Of a stretch of DNA of 64,000 nucleotides, positions 18,784 to 28,099 are shown piece after piece; position 1 is the first letter of the stretch, and each line of letters begins with the position of its first letter. Source of the stretch: Corynebacterium falsenii (GTDB taxonomy: Bacteria > Actinomycetota > Actinomycetes > Mycobacteriales > Mycobacteriaceae); contig JVKJ01000005.1 in the NCBI GenBank assembly GCA_001054945.1, positions 868,001-932,000 of the forward strand. The letters are read 5' to 3'. A program made the translations under genes and the position numbers. Below the pieces are notes generated by a model. That model did no database searches and was not told the DNA's origin. It saw nothing but the letters and a program-made list of their open reading frames with translations.

Positions 18784-20106
18784 TCACCCGATGACCTCCG
18801 GGCCCGCAGTCGCTGCGAATTCCGCGCAGGTGGCCAAGCGCTGTGGCGTCTCCCCTCGACACTGGCACCCCACAGAAACTTGAAACCCGTCCACCAATCG
18901 CACGTGCCACACGGTCGCGGACTCCTGGTACTGCTCCCGATAACTCACTGGTGCGGAATTCACCAGGTGCACCCCCTGTGCACCGCCCACGGCGTTCACC
19001 ACGGCCTGATCCAGCTCCTGTTGGGTCTTCACCGGAACCGGGGTCGCAGCGATCAGGACGCGCATCCCCTCGTCCGGGCCCCGGTATTCTTCCCGCGCCG
19101 CGGTCGCTCCCACTCGGCGCCATCCGGGGACGGCCGCTCGGGTCGGCACTTTCGCACGCTCCACCGCCCCAGATACTGGAGACTGGCCGTTGATGTGATG
19201 CTCAGCCCATGGGGTCGAAGAGGTGGGGACGCCACCGTCTGAACTTTCAGTTCGCGCGTCGTCCGCGTGCGAAGAGACAGCCGGTGACGAGGCGGACGGG
19301 GTGTCCAGTGCCTGTTCGCCCGTGGCGACGGATTGAGTTTCTGAGGTTCCACGCAATGCAAGGAAAGCCAAACCGCCGGCAGCACACACCGCCACGAGCG
19401 AGCAGGCCACAGCGACGGGCAAGCGCAGGCTGGGCGGAGCAGTATCGCCAGCGCGGTCGATCGCCTGCCCGTCCTGTTTCTCCGACACTTCCACCGCGTG
19501 GCACGCGGGCTGGTTTTCCAGCGGGGTCCCTGGGGTTCGTTCGCTTTCGCGCTCTTGACTGTGCACCTGTCTGCGGTGCTGTTGAGTGCGTGACCGCTGC
19601 TTTGTGGTGTGTTCGAGCCAGGGCTCCATGGCCTCCCATTCCTGTTCCGCAACCGCGAGTTCGGCAGCGATGTGGAGGCTGGCCGTGGCGTCCACAACTC
19701 GGGCGCGAAACCCACGCAGCTGCAGGAACGTGGCGGTGGCCTGGGCTCCATCCCCGGCGATGACGATATCGGGGACTGCGGCGTCCACGCCCCAGGGGAA
19801 GCGGTCTCGTGGCGCGGGAGGGTGGGCAAGCTCGGGGCCGGCATCGGCACGTTGCGCGAGGACCTCCTGCAGCAACTCCACCGTCACCCCCAGGTGGGCC
19901 AGAGTCAGCGACGAACTGCGAAAAGTCGTGGTATCGGCGCCCTCCTCGGGCGGCTGGGCCTGCACGCAATACCCGGTGAGCAGGTCGGTGGCCATGAGGC
20001 CATGCAAGAGGATTCCCGCCTCCTGCAGCGCGACCGCCTGGGGAAGCAACCCCATGTCGGGGATGGGCGGGGTGAGACTGTGGTGATGGATCGGGTGCGC
20101 GGTCAT
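18784..20106 (-). CDS. Type VII secretion-associated protein, Rv3446c family
   Basis: 440 residues. The N-terminal about 180 residues are soluble (DIVIAGDGAQATATFLQLRG). A low-complexity charged linker follows, then one membrane segment (SLRLPVAVACSLVAVCAAGG) at about 230-255, and a C-terminal domain (VPGWRRVGATAAREEYRG; VWHVRLVDGFQVSVGCQC) predicted outside the membrane. Topology and position between eccC and the esx pair match Rv3446c of M. tuberculosis ESX-4. Its role is unknown. The start lies 3 nt after the eccC stop. It is reached by the eccC transcript. Confidence 0.85.
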   Translation of the reverse strand: MTAHPIHHHSLTPPIPDMGLLPQAVALQEAGILLHGLMATDLLTGYCVQAQPPEEGADTTTFRSSSLTLAHLGVTVELLQEVLAQRADAGPELAHPPAPRDRFPWGVDAAVPDIVIAGDGAQATATFLQLRGFRARVVDATASLHIAAELAVAEQEWEAMEPWLEHTTKQRSRTQQHRRQVHSQERESERTPGTPLENQPACHAVEVSEKQDGQAIDRAGDTAPPSLRLPVAVACSLVAVCAAGGLAFLALRGTSETQSVATGEQALDTPSASSPAVSSHADDARTESSDGGVPTSSTPWAEHHINGQSPVSGAVERAKVPTRAAVPGWRRVGATAAREEYRGPDEGMRVLIAATPVPVKTQQELDQAVVNAVGGAQGVHLVNSAPVSYREQYQESATVWHVRLVDGFQVSVGCQCRGETPQRLATCAEFAATAGPEVIG

Positions 20107-20109
20107 GCT

Positions 20110-23100
20110 CTATTCACCTGGGCTCTCATTCTCCTGGGAGTGGATCGGGGTGTCCGTCGCGGTGGCGACGTGGACGATGTGCGATTCGGATTGGACGAAC
20201 ACCGCTCGCCCCGGTGGGCGTTTCTCCAATTTCTGGCCGGCGATGGGGCCATCCTCTTTCGGGGCGGACAGCAGGAGCCATGCGCTGTGGTCACGGAGGG
20301 CTTGGAACAGTGGCTGATAGGAGGACCGGGCAAACGTCGACGAGCGCTTGCCGAGGATGAGGTGCAGGCCGATGTCCGACGCATACGGCAGCAGGGATTG
20401 GAGGAGCTCCAGGCCGGGGTCGGTATCTGCGTCATCGACCACCACGAACAATTCCGGACCGGACCACCACGTCCGGTCCTTCAGCTGCTGTGGGGTGAGG
20501 GGCTGATGGGCCTCATCGGGGATGCGTTTCTTCAGCTCCGCGGCCCACTGTGTTAGCTGGGCGCGGAAGGTCTCGTGGGACCGATAGCCGGTGCACCCCA
20601 GAAGGCCACGGCGGGTATCGGTGGCGAGCACGATTGCGCCGTCGGTACGGCCCAACTGTGCCACGAGGGTGCGAAGTGCGGTCGTGATGCCGGAGCCCGC
20701 CTGTCCGAGCACCATGAGATGCGGGAGCTCCTGCGGGTTCCATGACACGGCATCCAGGTTGGGCCCGCCCATGGCGAACGGGACGGCTGCGGGGGTGGGC
20801 AACAGGTCGGCAGGATCCGCCGCCGGGATGTCCACCAGAGCGACCGATGCGGGCAGGATTCGCATGCGACGCTGCTGCTCACCTCTCTGCTCAGTAAATC
20901 GCCGGATGTGTTCGATATCTTCAGCGGAGGTGAAGGCGACCTGCACGTGTTTGCCGCGATGGGATACTGCCCGGCCCGCCACATCAGGCAAACTGCGCTG
21001 GGCATCGCGGAAATGTGCGTCCAGGGCGGACATGCGGAACTCCAGGTGGCCGTTGAGCGCGTCACGCAGTGAAGGCCGGAAGTTCCATCGCAGCGCGGTC
21101 ACCACGAGGTGGAGCCCTTGTTCCAGGCCGGTAGTGGCGAGCCTGATCAGCTGTTGTTCCTCGTCCGAGCCAGCTCCACCGACCGAATCCAGGCCGTCAA
21201 TGACGAGCACACGGGCCCCTTCGCACTGCTCCGCCGCATCCAGCAGCCGTGCCAGGCTCTCCTTCCCCACCACGGCTGCTACCTGGGGCAGCCGGGCCAG
21301 ATCGCGGAGACCTCCGCCAGGGTCGAAGATGTATATCGCCACCCCTGGTGAAGACAGTGCCAGCCCGGCGACCAGTGAGCGCACGCACTGTGTTTTGCCG
21401 GTGCGTGGTTGGCCGACCACGGCCCAGTTCCGCCTCTCCAGGTCGACGGTGTACGGCACCTGCTGCCCCTCGAACGGCAGGTCCTCCAACCCGATGCACG
21501 CGGTCAGACGCGGCCCCGCGGGCGGGGCCATCACCTCGCTCGCTGCCAGCTGCTCCGGCAGCGGTGGTAACCAAATTGGATTCTCATTCGGTGCCGCGAG
21601 CTTGTCAATCACCATCTGCAGGGTGGTTTGGGTGGCCTCCGGGGCGCTCCCCAACTTTTGGACCAGCCGCTGATCCTTCGGCAGTTCCGGTCCGGAAACG
21701 TAGGCTGCCTGAAACCGCACCGCATCGTGGGAATACAAGATAGCCGCGCCGGGCGTGGCCGGAAGCTCATACGCAGCAGGACTCCCAATGAGCGCCCGGG
21801 ATTCGCTGGCCGAGAACGTCCGCAGAGCGATGCGGTAGCTGAGGTGGGACTCCAGCCCGCGTAAACGGCCTTCCTCCAGCCGCTGGCTGGCCAGCAAGAG
21901 GTGCATGCGGAGGCTGCGCCCCAGCCGGCCAATAGCGGCAAAGACGTCGGCGAACTCCGGCCTTGCGTGCAGGAGCTCGGAGAATTCGTCCACAATGATG
22001 AACAGTGCGGGCATTTTCCCGGGGAATCGCTGGTTGTAGTCGGTTGCGGTGGTCAACCCCGCCGCCCGAAGTTTTTCTTGACGCCGGTGCATTTCTCCCA
22101 GCAGCGAATCCTGCATGCGATCCACCAGACCGGCCTCGTCGGCCAGGTTTGTGATCACCGCCGAGGTGTGAGGCAGGCGTTCCATGCCCAGAAACGAGGC
22201 TCCACCCTTGAAATCCACCAACACAAAGTTGAGTTCTTCAGGCGGATGGAGGTGCGCAAAACTGATCACAATGGACTTTAGGAGTTCCGACTTTCCGCTA
22301 CCGGTCGCGCCGATACACAATCCATGGGGCCCGATACCGCCCATCGCCGATTCCTTGATGTCGAGATACACCGGCGCTCCCGAAAAGCCAATGGGTGCCT
22401 TCAGATCTCCACCCGGAAGTTCCAACAATGACGTCGCCCCGCGGACGCGAGATCGGCCGCGGCAGACCATTCCAAGCTCAACCTCACTCAACTGATCGGC
22501 CACCCCAAAGGGGGCCCATCCGTCGACCGTCCACGCGCTGAGCGTGAACCCAAACTCCTCGCCAGCGGCTCGCAACAAAAGTCCTTGCGCCTTCGCCGCA
22601 TCAATCCACTCCGGGGATGGCTGCACCACCACAGCATGGGAGGTCACCGGCGCATCTCCGGTCAAGAACTTCACCCGCAGTGGCCCATCGTGCGGGAGCC
22701 ACTGCGAAAATGGTCCCTCAATCCCGACGGCCTCGTGGCTTTGTGCTGCCAGCTGCGCCTGCATGGCCTGGGTGAGGCCCGCGGCGCCGTCGCCGACGAT
22801 CACCACGCAATGAAAACTGCGCAAGTCCACCGACACGGGCCCTTCCACGGTCGCGCTCCGCAAGGCGACGTCTCTCAAACTCATGGCGCTCACGGGCTCG
22901 AGGTCCTCCGGAGGTGCATTGATGGGAATCTCCACAGGATCATCCGGTGCCTGAACCGCTACCCCGACCCGCACCACTCCCGGTTCGGCCTCCGGCTCGA
23001 TGGATTCGTAGATATGCGTCCACAGCGCCCGCGGATCGGGGTGCTCCGCCCACATCCGTTGCGCCTGCGCTGCTCGCGCCTTAGAGATCGAATCCTTGAG

Positions 23101-23343
23101 CGCGTCGAGGTGCCGATGGAACGTCCGACGAACTTCATCCACGTTGGTGCCGGGCTGAAACATCATCGCCATGGAACCCAGCATCATCAGCGGGAAAATG
23201 AAGCTCATCGGCGAACGTCCAGCCCCGGACAGCACCATCGCGGCGACCATCCCCAGCACAGCGACGAGCATCACCGCCGGCATCAACAGACGTATGAATG
23301 GTTGCTTATCTTTCGGCATGGTTGGTGGCGCTTGCGCCTTCAC
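20110..23343 (-). CDS. eccC: ESX type VII secretion ATPase EccC
   Basis: 1077-residue FtsK/SpoIIIE-type motor, unsplit as in ESX-4. Two membrane segments (about 16-38 and 44-62) precede three ATPase domains. Domain 1 is canonical: Walker A GATGSGKS at 345-352 and Walker B FIIVDEF. Domain 2 has GQPRTGKT. Domain 3 has GQAGSGIT, where isoleucine replaces the catalytic lysine, so it probably cannot hydrolyse ATP normally. EccC recognises WXG100 substrates and powers export. Start GTG 23343 has GGGGGA upstream; ATG 23319 is an alternative. Confidence 0.96.
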   Translation of the reverse strand: MKAQAPPTMPKDKQPFIRLLMPAVMLVAVLGMVAAMVLSGAGRSPMSFIFPLMMLGSMAMMFQPGTNVDEVRRTFHRHLDALKDSISKARAAQAQRMWAEHPDPRALWTHIYESIEPEAEPGVVRVGVAVQAPDDPVEIPINAPPEDLEPVSAMSLRDVALRSATVEGPVSVDLRSFHCVVIVGDGAAGLTQAMQAQLAAQSHEAVGIEGPFSQWLPHDGPLRVKFLTGDAPVTSHAVVVQPSPEWIDAAKAQGLLLRAAGEEFGFTLSAWTVDGWAPFGVADQLSEVELGMVCRGRSRVRGATSLLELPGGDLKAPIGFSGAPVYLDIKESAMGGIGPHGLCIGATGSGKSELLKSIVISFAHLHPPEELNFVLVDFKGGASFLGMERLPHTSAVITNLADEAGLVDRMQDSLLGEMHRRQEKLRAAGLTTATDYNQRFPGKMPALFIIVDEFSELLHARPEFADVFAAIGRLGRSLRMHLLLASQRLEEGRLRGLESHLSYRIALRTFSASESRALIGSPAAYELPATPGAAILYSHDAVRFQAAYVSGPELPKDQRLVQKLGSAPEATQTTLQMVIDKLAAPNENPIWLPPLPEQLAASEVMAPPAGPRLTACIGLEDLPFEGQQVPYTVDLERRNWAVVGQPRTGKTQCVRSLVAGLALSSPGVAIYIFDPGGGLRDLARLPQVAAVVGKESLARLLDAAEQCEGARVLVIDGLDSVGGAGSDEEQQLIRLATTGLEQGLHLVVTALRWNFRPSLRDALNGHLEFRMSALDAHFRDAQRSLPDVAGRAVSHRGKHVQVAFTSAEDIEHIRRFTEQRGEQQRRMRILPASVALVDIPAADPADLLPTPAAVPFAMGGPNLDAVSWNPQELPHLMVLGQAGSGITTALRTLVAQLGRTDGAIVLATDTRRGLLGCTGYRSHETFRAQLTQWAAELKKRIPDEAHQPLTPQQLKDRTWWSGPELFVVVDDADTDPGLELLQSLLPYASDIGLHLILGKRSSTFARSSYQPLFQALRDHSAWLLLSAPKEDGPIAGQKLEKRPPGRAVFVQSESHIVHVATATDTPIHSQENESPGE

Positions 23344-23418
23344 TGTGTCCCCCGGATTTCATCCCAGTGCGGCTTCGCCGCAGCCCCTCTGCGCGACCCC
23401 CTCGCGCAACTACGCAGC

Positions 23419-23456
23419 ATAATACCCCAGCAGGATCACACCCGCTGCCCTACAAT
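23419..23456. promoter_or_regulatory. Divergent -10 candidates for eccC and eccD
   Basis: Minus-strand TATTAT (23419-23424) would serve eccC and plus-strand TACAAT (23451-23456) would serve eccD. They sit in the 196-bp gap between the divergent genes. No strong -35 boxes. Confidence 0.4.
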
Positions 23457-23539
23457 TCAATCCGGGAACGCTGCAGCGCCGTCATTGCCGGGCAGCAGCA
23501 CAGGGGAATTCACTTGTCACTCATTGGGGGTCATCGCGC

Positions 23540-24763
23540 ATGATCGCGATCAGCATTGCCATTCATTCCGCCACTTCACACGGGTCGCCGCCGGGCTATG
23601 GGCCAGGCGGTGGCGTCCACAATCGGGGACAGAAACCCCCTACGGACGTGATGGAGGCGGCACTCGCTGATCACGTCCCCGTCGCGGAACTCATCCCCCA
23701 CCTGGTAGAGCCCACACCCGGGCAACATTGGGTGCTCGAACGCGCTAGCGGCCCCGTCCGACCCGAGCACACCCTGCAAGAGGCGGGAATCCGCCCGGGC
23801 GAGCGGCTGGAATTGCGACCCGTGGAGACCGGGTGCGCCCCGCCGCCTCCCCCGGAAGCCATCGAGGAACTCAGCGGTCCAGTCGGCAGCAACCGCGCGG
23901 GCATCGTCATCGCCCTCCTCGCCGCCTTTTTCTGCACAGCCCACGCCCTGCGCTCACCGGTGCGCTGGCATCCACTGGATTATCCACACAATCTGCTGGC
24001 CGATACCTCGAACGCGCTGAATCTGGGCATCTTCCTACTCGTGGGTCTGGTCGCCGCCGCTCTGTCCCTGCAGCGACCGGACTTCACACCCATTGCCGCC
24101 CTCGTGGGATTCGGAGCGGGGTTGCACGTCAACGTGCTCTGCGCTGCCGTGGTTTCGGCCTTGTTGGTGTGGCGGGGTGGAGCCACGAGGGTGTTCGCAG
24201 TCACCATCGCACTGTTTGCGGCGGCCAATTTCTCCGCGGGGGTCACACTGGTGTTGGCTCTGATCGTCCTCACCATCAGCGGGCAAGTCGCCGTGGGCAT
24301 CGCGGGCGTGCCGCTTCCCAAGGTCCCGGCCACCGGCGCCTTCCGAGATCCCGTCGACTCACACGCCGGGTCAGTCGTCCTCGTCCACTCCACGCTGGTC
24401 ATCGCGTGTTGTACCGTGATCGCCTCCTGTGTGCTGCAGTTGATTCCGTGGGGAAGCGCCCCGGACGCGTGGGTCATTGCGCTAGCCATTACCGTGGCCG
24501 GGTGCGCGGTGAGCAGTCGCGGTGTGCGCCCCGTGCACGCAACGACCCTGGCGGTCATGGCAGCCGCGATCCTGCTGTGGGTTGCCGTGCACGTCGCATG
24601 GGGCGCCGCGGTGATAGCGCTGCTCGCCGTGCCATTCGTGCGTCCGCGCACGCCCATGCTGGGGCGGGTCGTGGACGCTCTGGAAGCTGTGTGTTTCGCC
24701 GTCGCGATTCCCCTCGCCCTCCACGCCGCGGGTCTGTTCGCCCTGGTCAGGGGGTTGGGATGA
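23540..24763 (+). CDS. eccD: ESX type VII secretion membrane channel component EccD
   Basis: 407 residues. Residues about 1-95 form the ubiquitin-like cytosolic domain (TPGQHWVLERASGP, EAGIRPGERLELRPV). About eleven hydrophobic segments follow from SNRAGIVIALLAAFF to the C-terminus. EccD lines the inner-membrane pore of the ESX complex. It ends in an ATGA overlap with mycP, so the two are translationally coupled. Confidence 0.93.
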   Translation: MIAISIAIHSATSHGSPPGYGPGGGVHNRGQKPPTDVMEAALADHVPVAELIPHLVEPTPGQHWVLERASGPVRPEHTLQEAGIRPGERLELRPVETGCAPPPPPEAIEELSGPVGSNRAGIVIALLAAFFCTAHALRSPVRWHPLDYPHNLLADTSNALNLGIFLLVGLVAAALSLQRPDFTPIAALVGFGAGLHVNVLCAAVVSALLVWRGGATRVFAVTIALFAAANFSAGVTLVLALIVLTISGQVAVGIAGVPLPKVPATGAFRDPVDSHAGSVVLVHSTLVIACCTVIASCVLQLIPWGSAPDAWVIALAITVAGCAVSSRGVRPVHATTLAVMAAAILLWVAVHVAWGAAVIALLAVPFVRPRTPMLGRVVDALEAVCFAVAIPLALHAAGLFALVRGLG

Positions 24764-25977
24764 CCGCTCCCTCAGGCTGCCAGGAGCCGGTGGGCGGGGA
24801 AAAATTACCCATTGACGTTGCCCCTCGGTTCTTTTCGGACGCCACCGCCCCACGCCCCGACCACCCCGGTTCCCAAGGACTGCCTCATGACAGTGCGACC
24901 GGCGCAGGAATTCACATCGCACTGATCGATACCGGCGCTGCCGCGCCAGGAGTACTGGGAGACCGCAGCCACTGCATCCTGCACGGCACGGCCGTGGCCA
25001 GCGTGATGTCCGCAGTAGCCCCGGATGCGAAGCTGGAGAGTTTCCGCCATTCCGAGCGCTCGGACCAGCGCGAAGGCACCGTCGAGACATTGGTGAGCGC
25101 TATCCACGCGGCCATCAATAGCGGGGCGCAGATTATCAATATTTCAATGGTGGCCTGCGCTGATGTGCCAGAGTTGCGGGATTCCATCGCCCGAGCCGTG
25201 GCGGAAAACCGTGTAGTGGTGGCAGCGACGGGGAACACCGGACAATGCGAGGAAGGCAGTCCTCCGTTTCCGGCTGCCTACCCCTCGGTGCTGGGCGTGG
25301 GTGCCGTGGAACCGCGCCACGCGGTCGAGGAAGCTGCCAGTGCGAAAGACAGCCTTGCTCACACAACTGCCCTTGGCGCAACCGCGCCGTCCGCGGATGC
25401 GGGGAAGGTTCCCGCGCGGTACAGCTCTGGGGCCGGGTGGGCTGACGTCTTCGCCCCGGGCGGTCCCGTCTCCGCAGAGCTGGAGGCGGAAGGCTCTCCG
25501 GCGAGCACCATTGTGGGCGATCCCCAACCATTTGTGGGCACCAGCTTTGCCGCGCCCGTCGTCTCTGGGGCCGCTGCCCTGGTCCGGCAGGTTCAGCCAC
25601 ACCTGAGCGCTGCGGAAGTGATGGCGATTTTGCTGGATTCAGCGCTGCCAGGCGGTCAGGCTGAGAAGATCATCAATCCTCAGGGTGCCGTAGATCTGGC
25701 GCGATCGGTATCGTCACCGAAAGCTACGTCAGCTGGGCAATCCCACGTCGACGGTGATCAGCCCTCGCCGACAATCGCGCCCGGCACCCCTAACGTTCTC
25801 CTCCCTGTGAGCGCCCGCCCTGTAGCCAGCCCGATGCGCGACTACTCGGTCCCCCTCGTCCTCGCTGGGGTTCTCTCCATCGTGTTGATCGTGGCGCTGT
25901 TCGCTCGAGCCCTTTCTTCCGAGAGCACTCCTCCGTCAGGCAACGGCGCCAGCACACGGCTGGGGACGCGCGTGTAA
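24760..25977 (+). CDS. mycP: Mycosin, subtilisin-like serine protease of ESX-4
   Basis: 405 residues with a full catalytic triad: Asp57 (ALIDTGAA), His75 (HGTAVASV), Ser262 (GTSFAAPVVSG), and oxyanion Asn159 (AATGNTG). One C-terminal membrane anchor (about 363-385). Start ATG 24760 overlaps eccD by 4 nt. The N-terminus (MTAPSGCQEPVGGEKLPID) has no hydrophobic signal peptide, unusual for a mycosin whose protease domain lies outside the membrane. The last 136 bp overlap eccB on the other strand. Mycosins stabilise the ESX membrane complex. Confidence 0.93.
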   Translation: MTAPSGCQEPVGGEKLPIDVAPRFFSDATAPRPDHPGSQGLPHDSATGAGIHIALIDTGAAAPGVLGDRSHCILHGTAVASVMSAVAPDAKLESFRHSERSDQREGTVETLVSAIHAAINSGAQIINISMVACADVPELRDSIARAVAENRVVVAATGNTGQCEEGSPPFPAAYPSVLGVGAVEPRHAVEEAASAKDSLAHTTALGATAPSADAGKVPARYSSGAGWADVFAPGGPVSAELEAEGSPASTIVGDPQPFVGTSFAAPVVSGAAALVRQVQPHLSAAEVMAILLDSALPGGQAEKIINPQGAVDLARSVSSPKATSAGQSHVDGDQPSPTIAPGTPNVLLPVSARPVASPMRDYSVPLVLAGVLSIVLIVALFARALSSESTPPSGNGASTRLGTRV

Positions 25978-27080
25978 TCGCTGAAACCCAATGCCCGTAT
26001 GTCCGCCTCAGTAGACACGGAAAATCGCATCCCGGTGGCGGAGACCAGAGCGAACCCGCGCTCCGTCTCCAGGGCTGCGGTGCCTCGCGGTCCCAGGTAG
26101 TCCCCCACGGAACCGCTCACCGGCCGCGGGATGGTCGCGAGCCCCTGCTCCCCCACGCACACAACATCGTGGCCGCCATCGGTGTGACCGCCACCGCGCG
26201 GTGACGATAGTTCCATCCACTCCACGTCCTCGCCGGGGACATCGGGAAGTACGGCCACCCTCGGCTGGGACAGAATAGCGGCCAAGGGCAACTGCCTCAC
26301 CGGCTCTCGGGCGAAAGCCTCCGCGAATTCCCTTCGCTCACCTGTCACTTCGGCCACCCCTCCCGGCGCGCTCAGGAACACTCGATCGCCGGACCTATAT
26401 ACCCTGCCGGCTGCGTCGAAGGGTTCCGGCAACCCGGTGGCACCGGCGGGAAGAGCAGCGTCCGCCCGTCGCTCGAACTGTTCCACGACAGCCTCACTGA
26501 CGCTGATCTCCTGTGCCCCCAGCGCTCGGTCTGTCCCCGCCGGAACGAGCGTGCGCTGCTGCCCATTGATCAGCCACAAGCCGCTCGCCGCCTGCAGCAC
26601 CGCGTATCGATGTGGCGTCCACCCCTCAACAGCGGCGACCACCCCGGGATCGCACATGACCCAGTTCCGCGCGGGCGCGGGGTCCAATCCCGGGACCGTG
26701 GGTATCCCCATCGGCTGGCGCAGCGGCACGCCCGCCAGCTGACGGGATGTAGAGCGGTGAATCTCGACGGGTTCTCCCAATAGCAACCGAGCGCTGGCCA
26801 CGTTGGTGATGGGGTGAAAGCCATCCTCCAGCCGGACGTGCAAAGATCCGTGTTCATCTTCGACGAGGTTCGCACCCTCCAGGGACGGCTGAGGGCGCAG
26901 AATCCCCATCATGGCCGCGCCACCGGCGATGAGGAGCGCAATGAGCACGCCCACGATGGTCGCGCGACGCTGCGTGCGCAGCGGGTCGTGGGCCATGCGC
27001 GGGTCGCCGATGACCACCGCCAGCTCCAATCGTCGAAGCAGAAATGAATAGCCAGAAACTTGCAGTCCCGTAGTGCGCAT
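25842..27080 (-). CDS. eccB: ESX type VII secretion protein EccB
   Basis: 412 residues. A short N-terminus with the family signature TTGLQVSGYSFLLRRLELAV, one membrane segment (RATIVGVLIALLIAGGAAM), then a large periplasmic domain ending ALGFSDYTRVPSRVLAPLPDG. Start ATG 27080 is supported by GGGGGA 3 nt upstream; the frame stays open to 27131. The last about 45 codons are antisense to the mycP 3' end, and this segment still matches the EccB family pattern, so both genes appear real. It is transcribed divergently from the accessory gene to the right. Confidence 0.93.
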   Translation of the reverse strand: MRTTGLQVSGYSFLLRRLELAVVIGDPRMAHDPLRTQRRATIVGVLIALLIAGGAAMMGILRPQPSLEGANLVEDEHGSLHVRLEDGFHPITNVASARLLLGEPVEIHRSTSRQLAGVPLRQPMGIPTVPGLDPAPARNWVMCDPGVVAAVEGWTPHRYAVLQAASGLWLINGQQRTLVPAGTDRALGAQEISVSEAVVEQFERRADAALPAGATGLPEPFDAAGRVYRSGDRVFLSAPGGVAEVTGERREFAEAFAREPVRQLPLAAILSQPRVAVLPDVPGEDVEWMELSSPRGGGHTDGGHDVVCVGEQGLATIPRPVSGSVGDYLGPRGTAALETERGFALVSATGMRFSVSTEADIRALGFSDYTRVPSRVLAPLPDGGVLSEERARANSATINTMERTPARTRGTE

Positions 27081-27193
27081 GCGTCCCCCGTCGTGCATGG
27101 TCAATGTGTGTTTAATCCCCCTGACGCACACAGTGTGACATGTTTTAATGGTGTGCGCAGGGCTTATGCCAAGGGGGATCTACAGGGGGAATC

Positions 27194-27331
27194 ATGCTTG
27201 GAACGACCGTGTCCGTCGGATTGGGTGCATGCGCGACTGGCGCCGCGGGTGCATGGATGTGGTGGTTGCGCCGCCCGCAGCGAAGTTCGCACCGTTGGTT
27301 TCGATTCCTGCCGATGCCACAGCACTGGTGA
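27194..27331 (+). CDS. Short membrane-segment ORF (45 codons) ending in TGA, in frame with the next gene
   Basis: Begins MLGTTVSVGLGACATGAAGA with GGGGGA 3 nt before ATG, a strong start for a 45-residue product. It encodes one hydrophobic segment and a basic WMWWLRRPQRSSHRW tail, and stops at TGA 27329-27331. The same frame is then open through the next 254 codons. It may be the N-terminal anchor of a single ancestral protein split by a nonsense change, or a separate small membrane protein. Confidence 0.55.
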   Translation: MLGTTVSVGLGACATGAAGAWMWWLRRPQRSSHRWFRFLPMPQHW

Positions 27332-27361
27332 GAGAAGGCTCACATCGGGGAGCTGGATTCG

Positions 27362-28093
27362 GTGCGCTTCGTGGAGGCGCTGGGGATCATTCCAGACGCC
27401 ACCGATCCGCCCTGCTCCGTTCCCAGCGAGCCCGTGGATTTCTACCTCCTGGGCTCTCGCACGGCCGATCAGGCGGCAATTTTGCTAGGCTCCAGCCGAC
27501 AGACGTTGGTCCGAGTCCCGGAGCGACGCGCACGAAAAGTGCCGTTTGCCGCGGTGGCGTGTGGCGCGATCGCCATCGAGTGCATGGGGCCGGGAGACCT
27601 GGTCAGTTCTCCTTTCGACCCGCGCCGCCCGATCCCGCTGCACCCACCAGCGCCATGGTTGCTGGGTCTCGGAACTTCTGGTGAACCCGTCTTCGTGAAT
27701 CCGATCCCCGGCGCGACGATCGCTGTCACCGGCCCAGATGCCGAGATGCTCGCTGCCTCCGCACCCACGGATCATCCGTTCCTGTCAGCTCCCCTGTTTC
27801 TCTCAGATGGGGACGCCACCGCGTTTCGCGATGCGTATTCTCCGCACGTGTGTCGGCTCGTGGTCAGCCCTCCAGCCGATGGGTCCATCCCCGTGGATGT
27901 GGTCGCGGACTCGCGCGGTTGGATTGAGCACTGCGGCGCCACGATCCGCTTCACTCCGATGCAGGCCTCCCCGGCTCGCGGGATGCGTCGGCACGGGCGC
28001 TCCAGTGTCGTGGGCCCAGGTGGCACGGGTGGGACGCGTATCGCGCGCTCGCGGGAGCACCTGCGTCACCGGGTCATACCGACCATGCGGTGA
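27362..28093 (+). CDS. ESX-4-linked accessory protein, 243 residues
   Basis: Starts at GTG 27362 (RFVEALGIIPDATD) with GGGGAG 9 nt upstream. Same frame as the 45-codon ORF that ends 30 bp earlier. Contains LLGLGTSGEPVFVNPIPG followed by TIAVTGP, a pattern seen in actinobacterial membrane-linked proteins. Ends in a basic, Gly/Arg-rich tail. No membrane segment of its own. Its position next to eccB suggests an ESX-4 accessory role. It is not recognisable as EccE. Confidence 0.65.
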   Translation: MRFVEALGIIPDATDPPCSVPSEPVDFYLLGSRTADQAAILLGSSRQTLVRVPERRARKVPFAAVACGAIAIECMGPGDLVSSPFDPRRPIPLHPPAPWLLGLGTSGEPVFVNPIPGATIAVTGPDAEMLAASAPTDHPFLSAPLFLSDGDATAFRDAYSPHVCRLVVSPPADGSIPVDVVADSRGWIEHCGATIRFTPMQASPARGMRRHGRSSVVGPGGTGGTRIARSREHLRHRVIPTMR

Positions 28094-28099
28094 AGGTAT

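Noticed and set aside
27329..27331. Selenocysteine at the in-frame TGA
   Set aside because: No selenoprotein family match and no obvious SECIS hairpin. A split gene or two genes is simpler.
27148..27684. Alternative plus-strand frame over the ESX accessory gene
   Set aside because: Basic, low-complexity translation. The frame with GTG 27362 has the recognisable LGTSGEPVFVNPIPG pattern.
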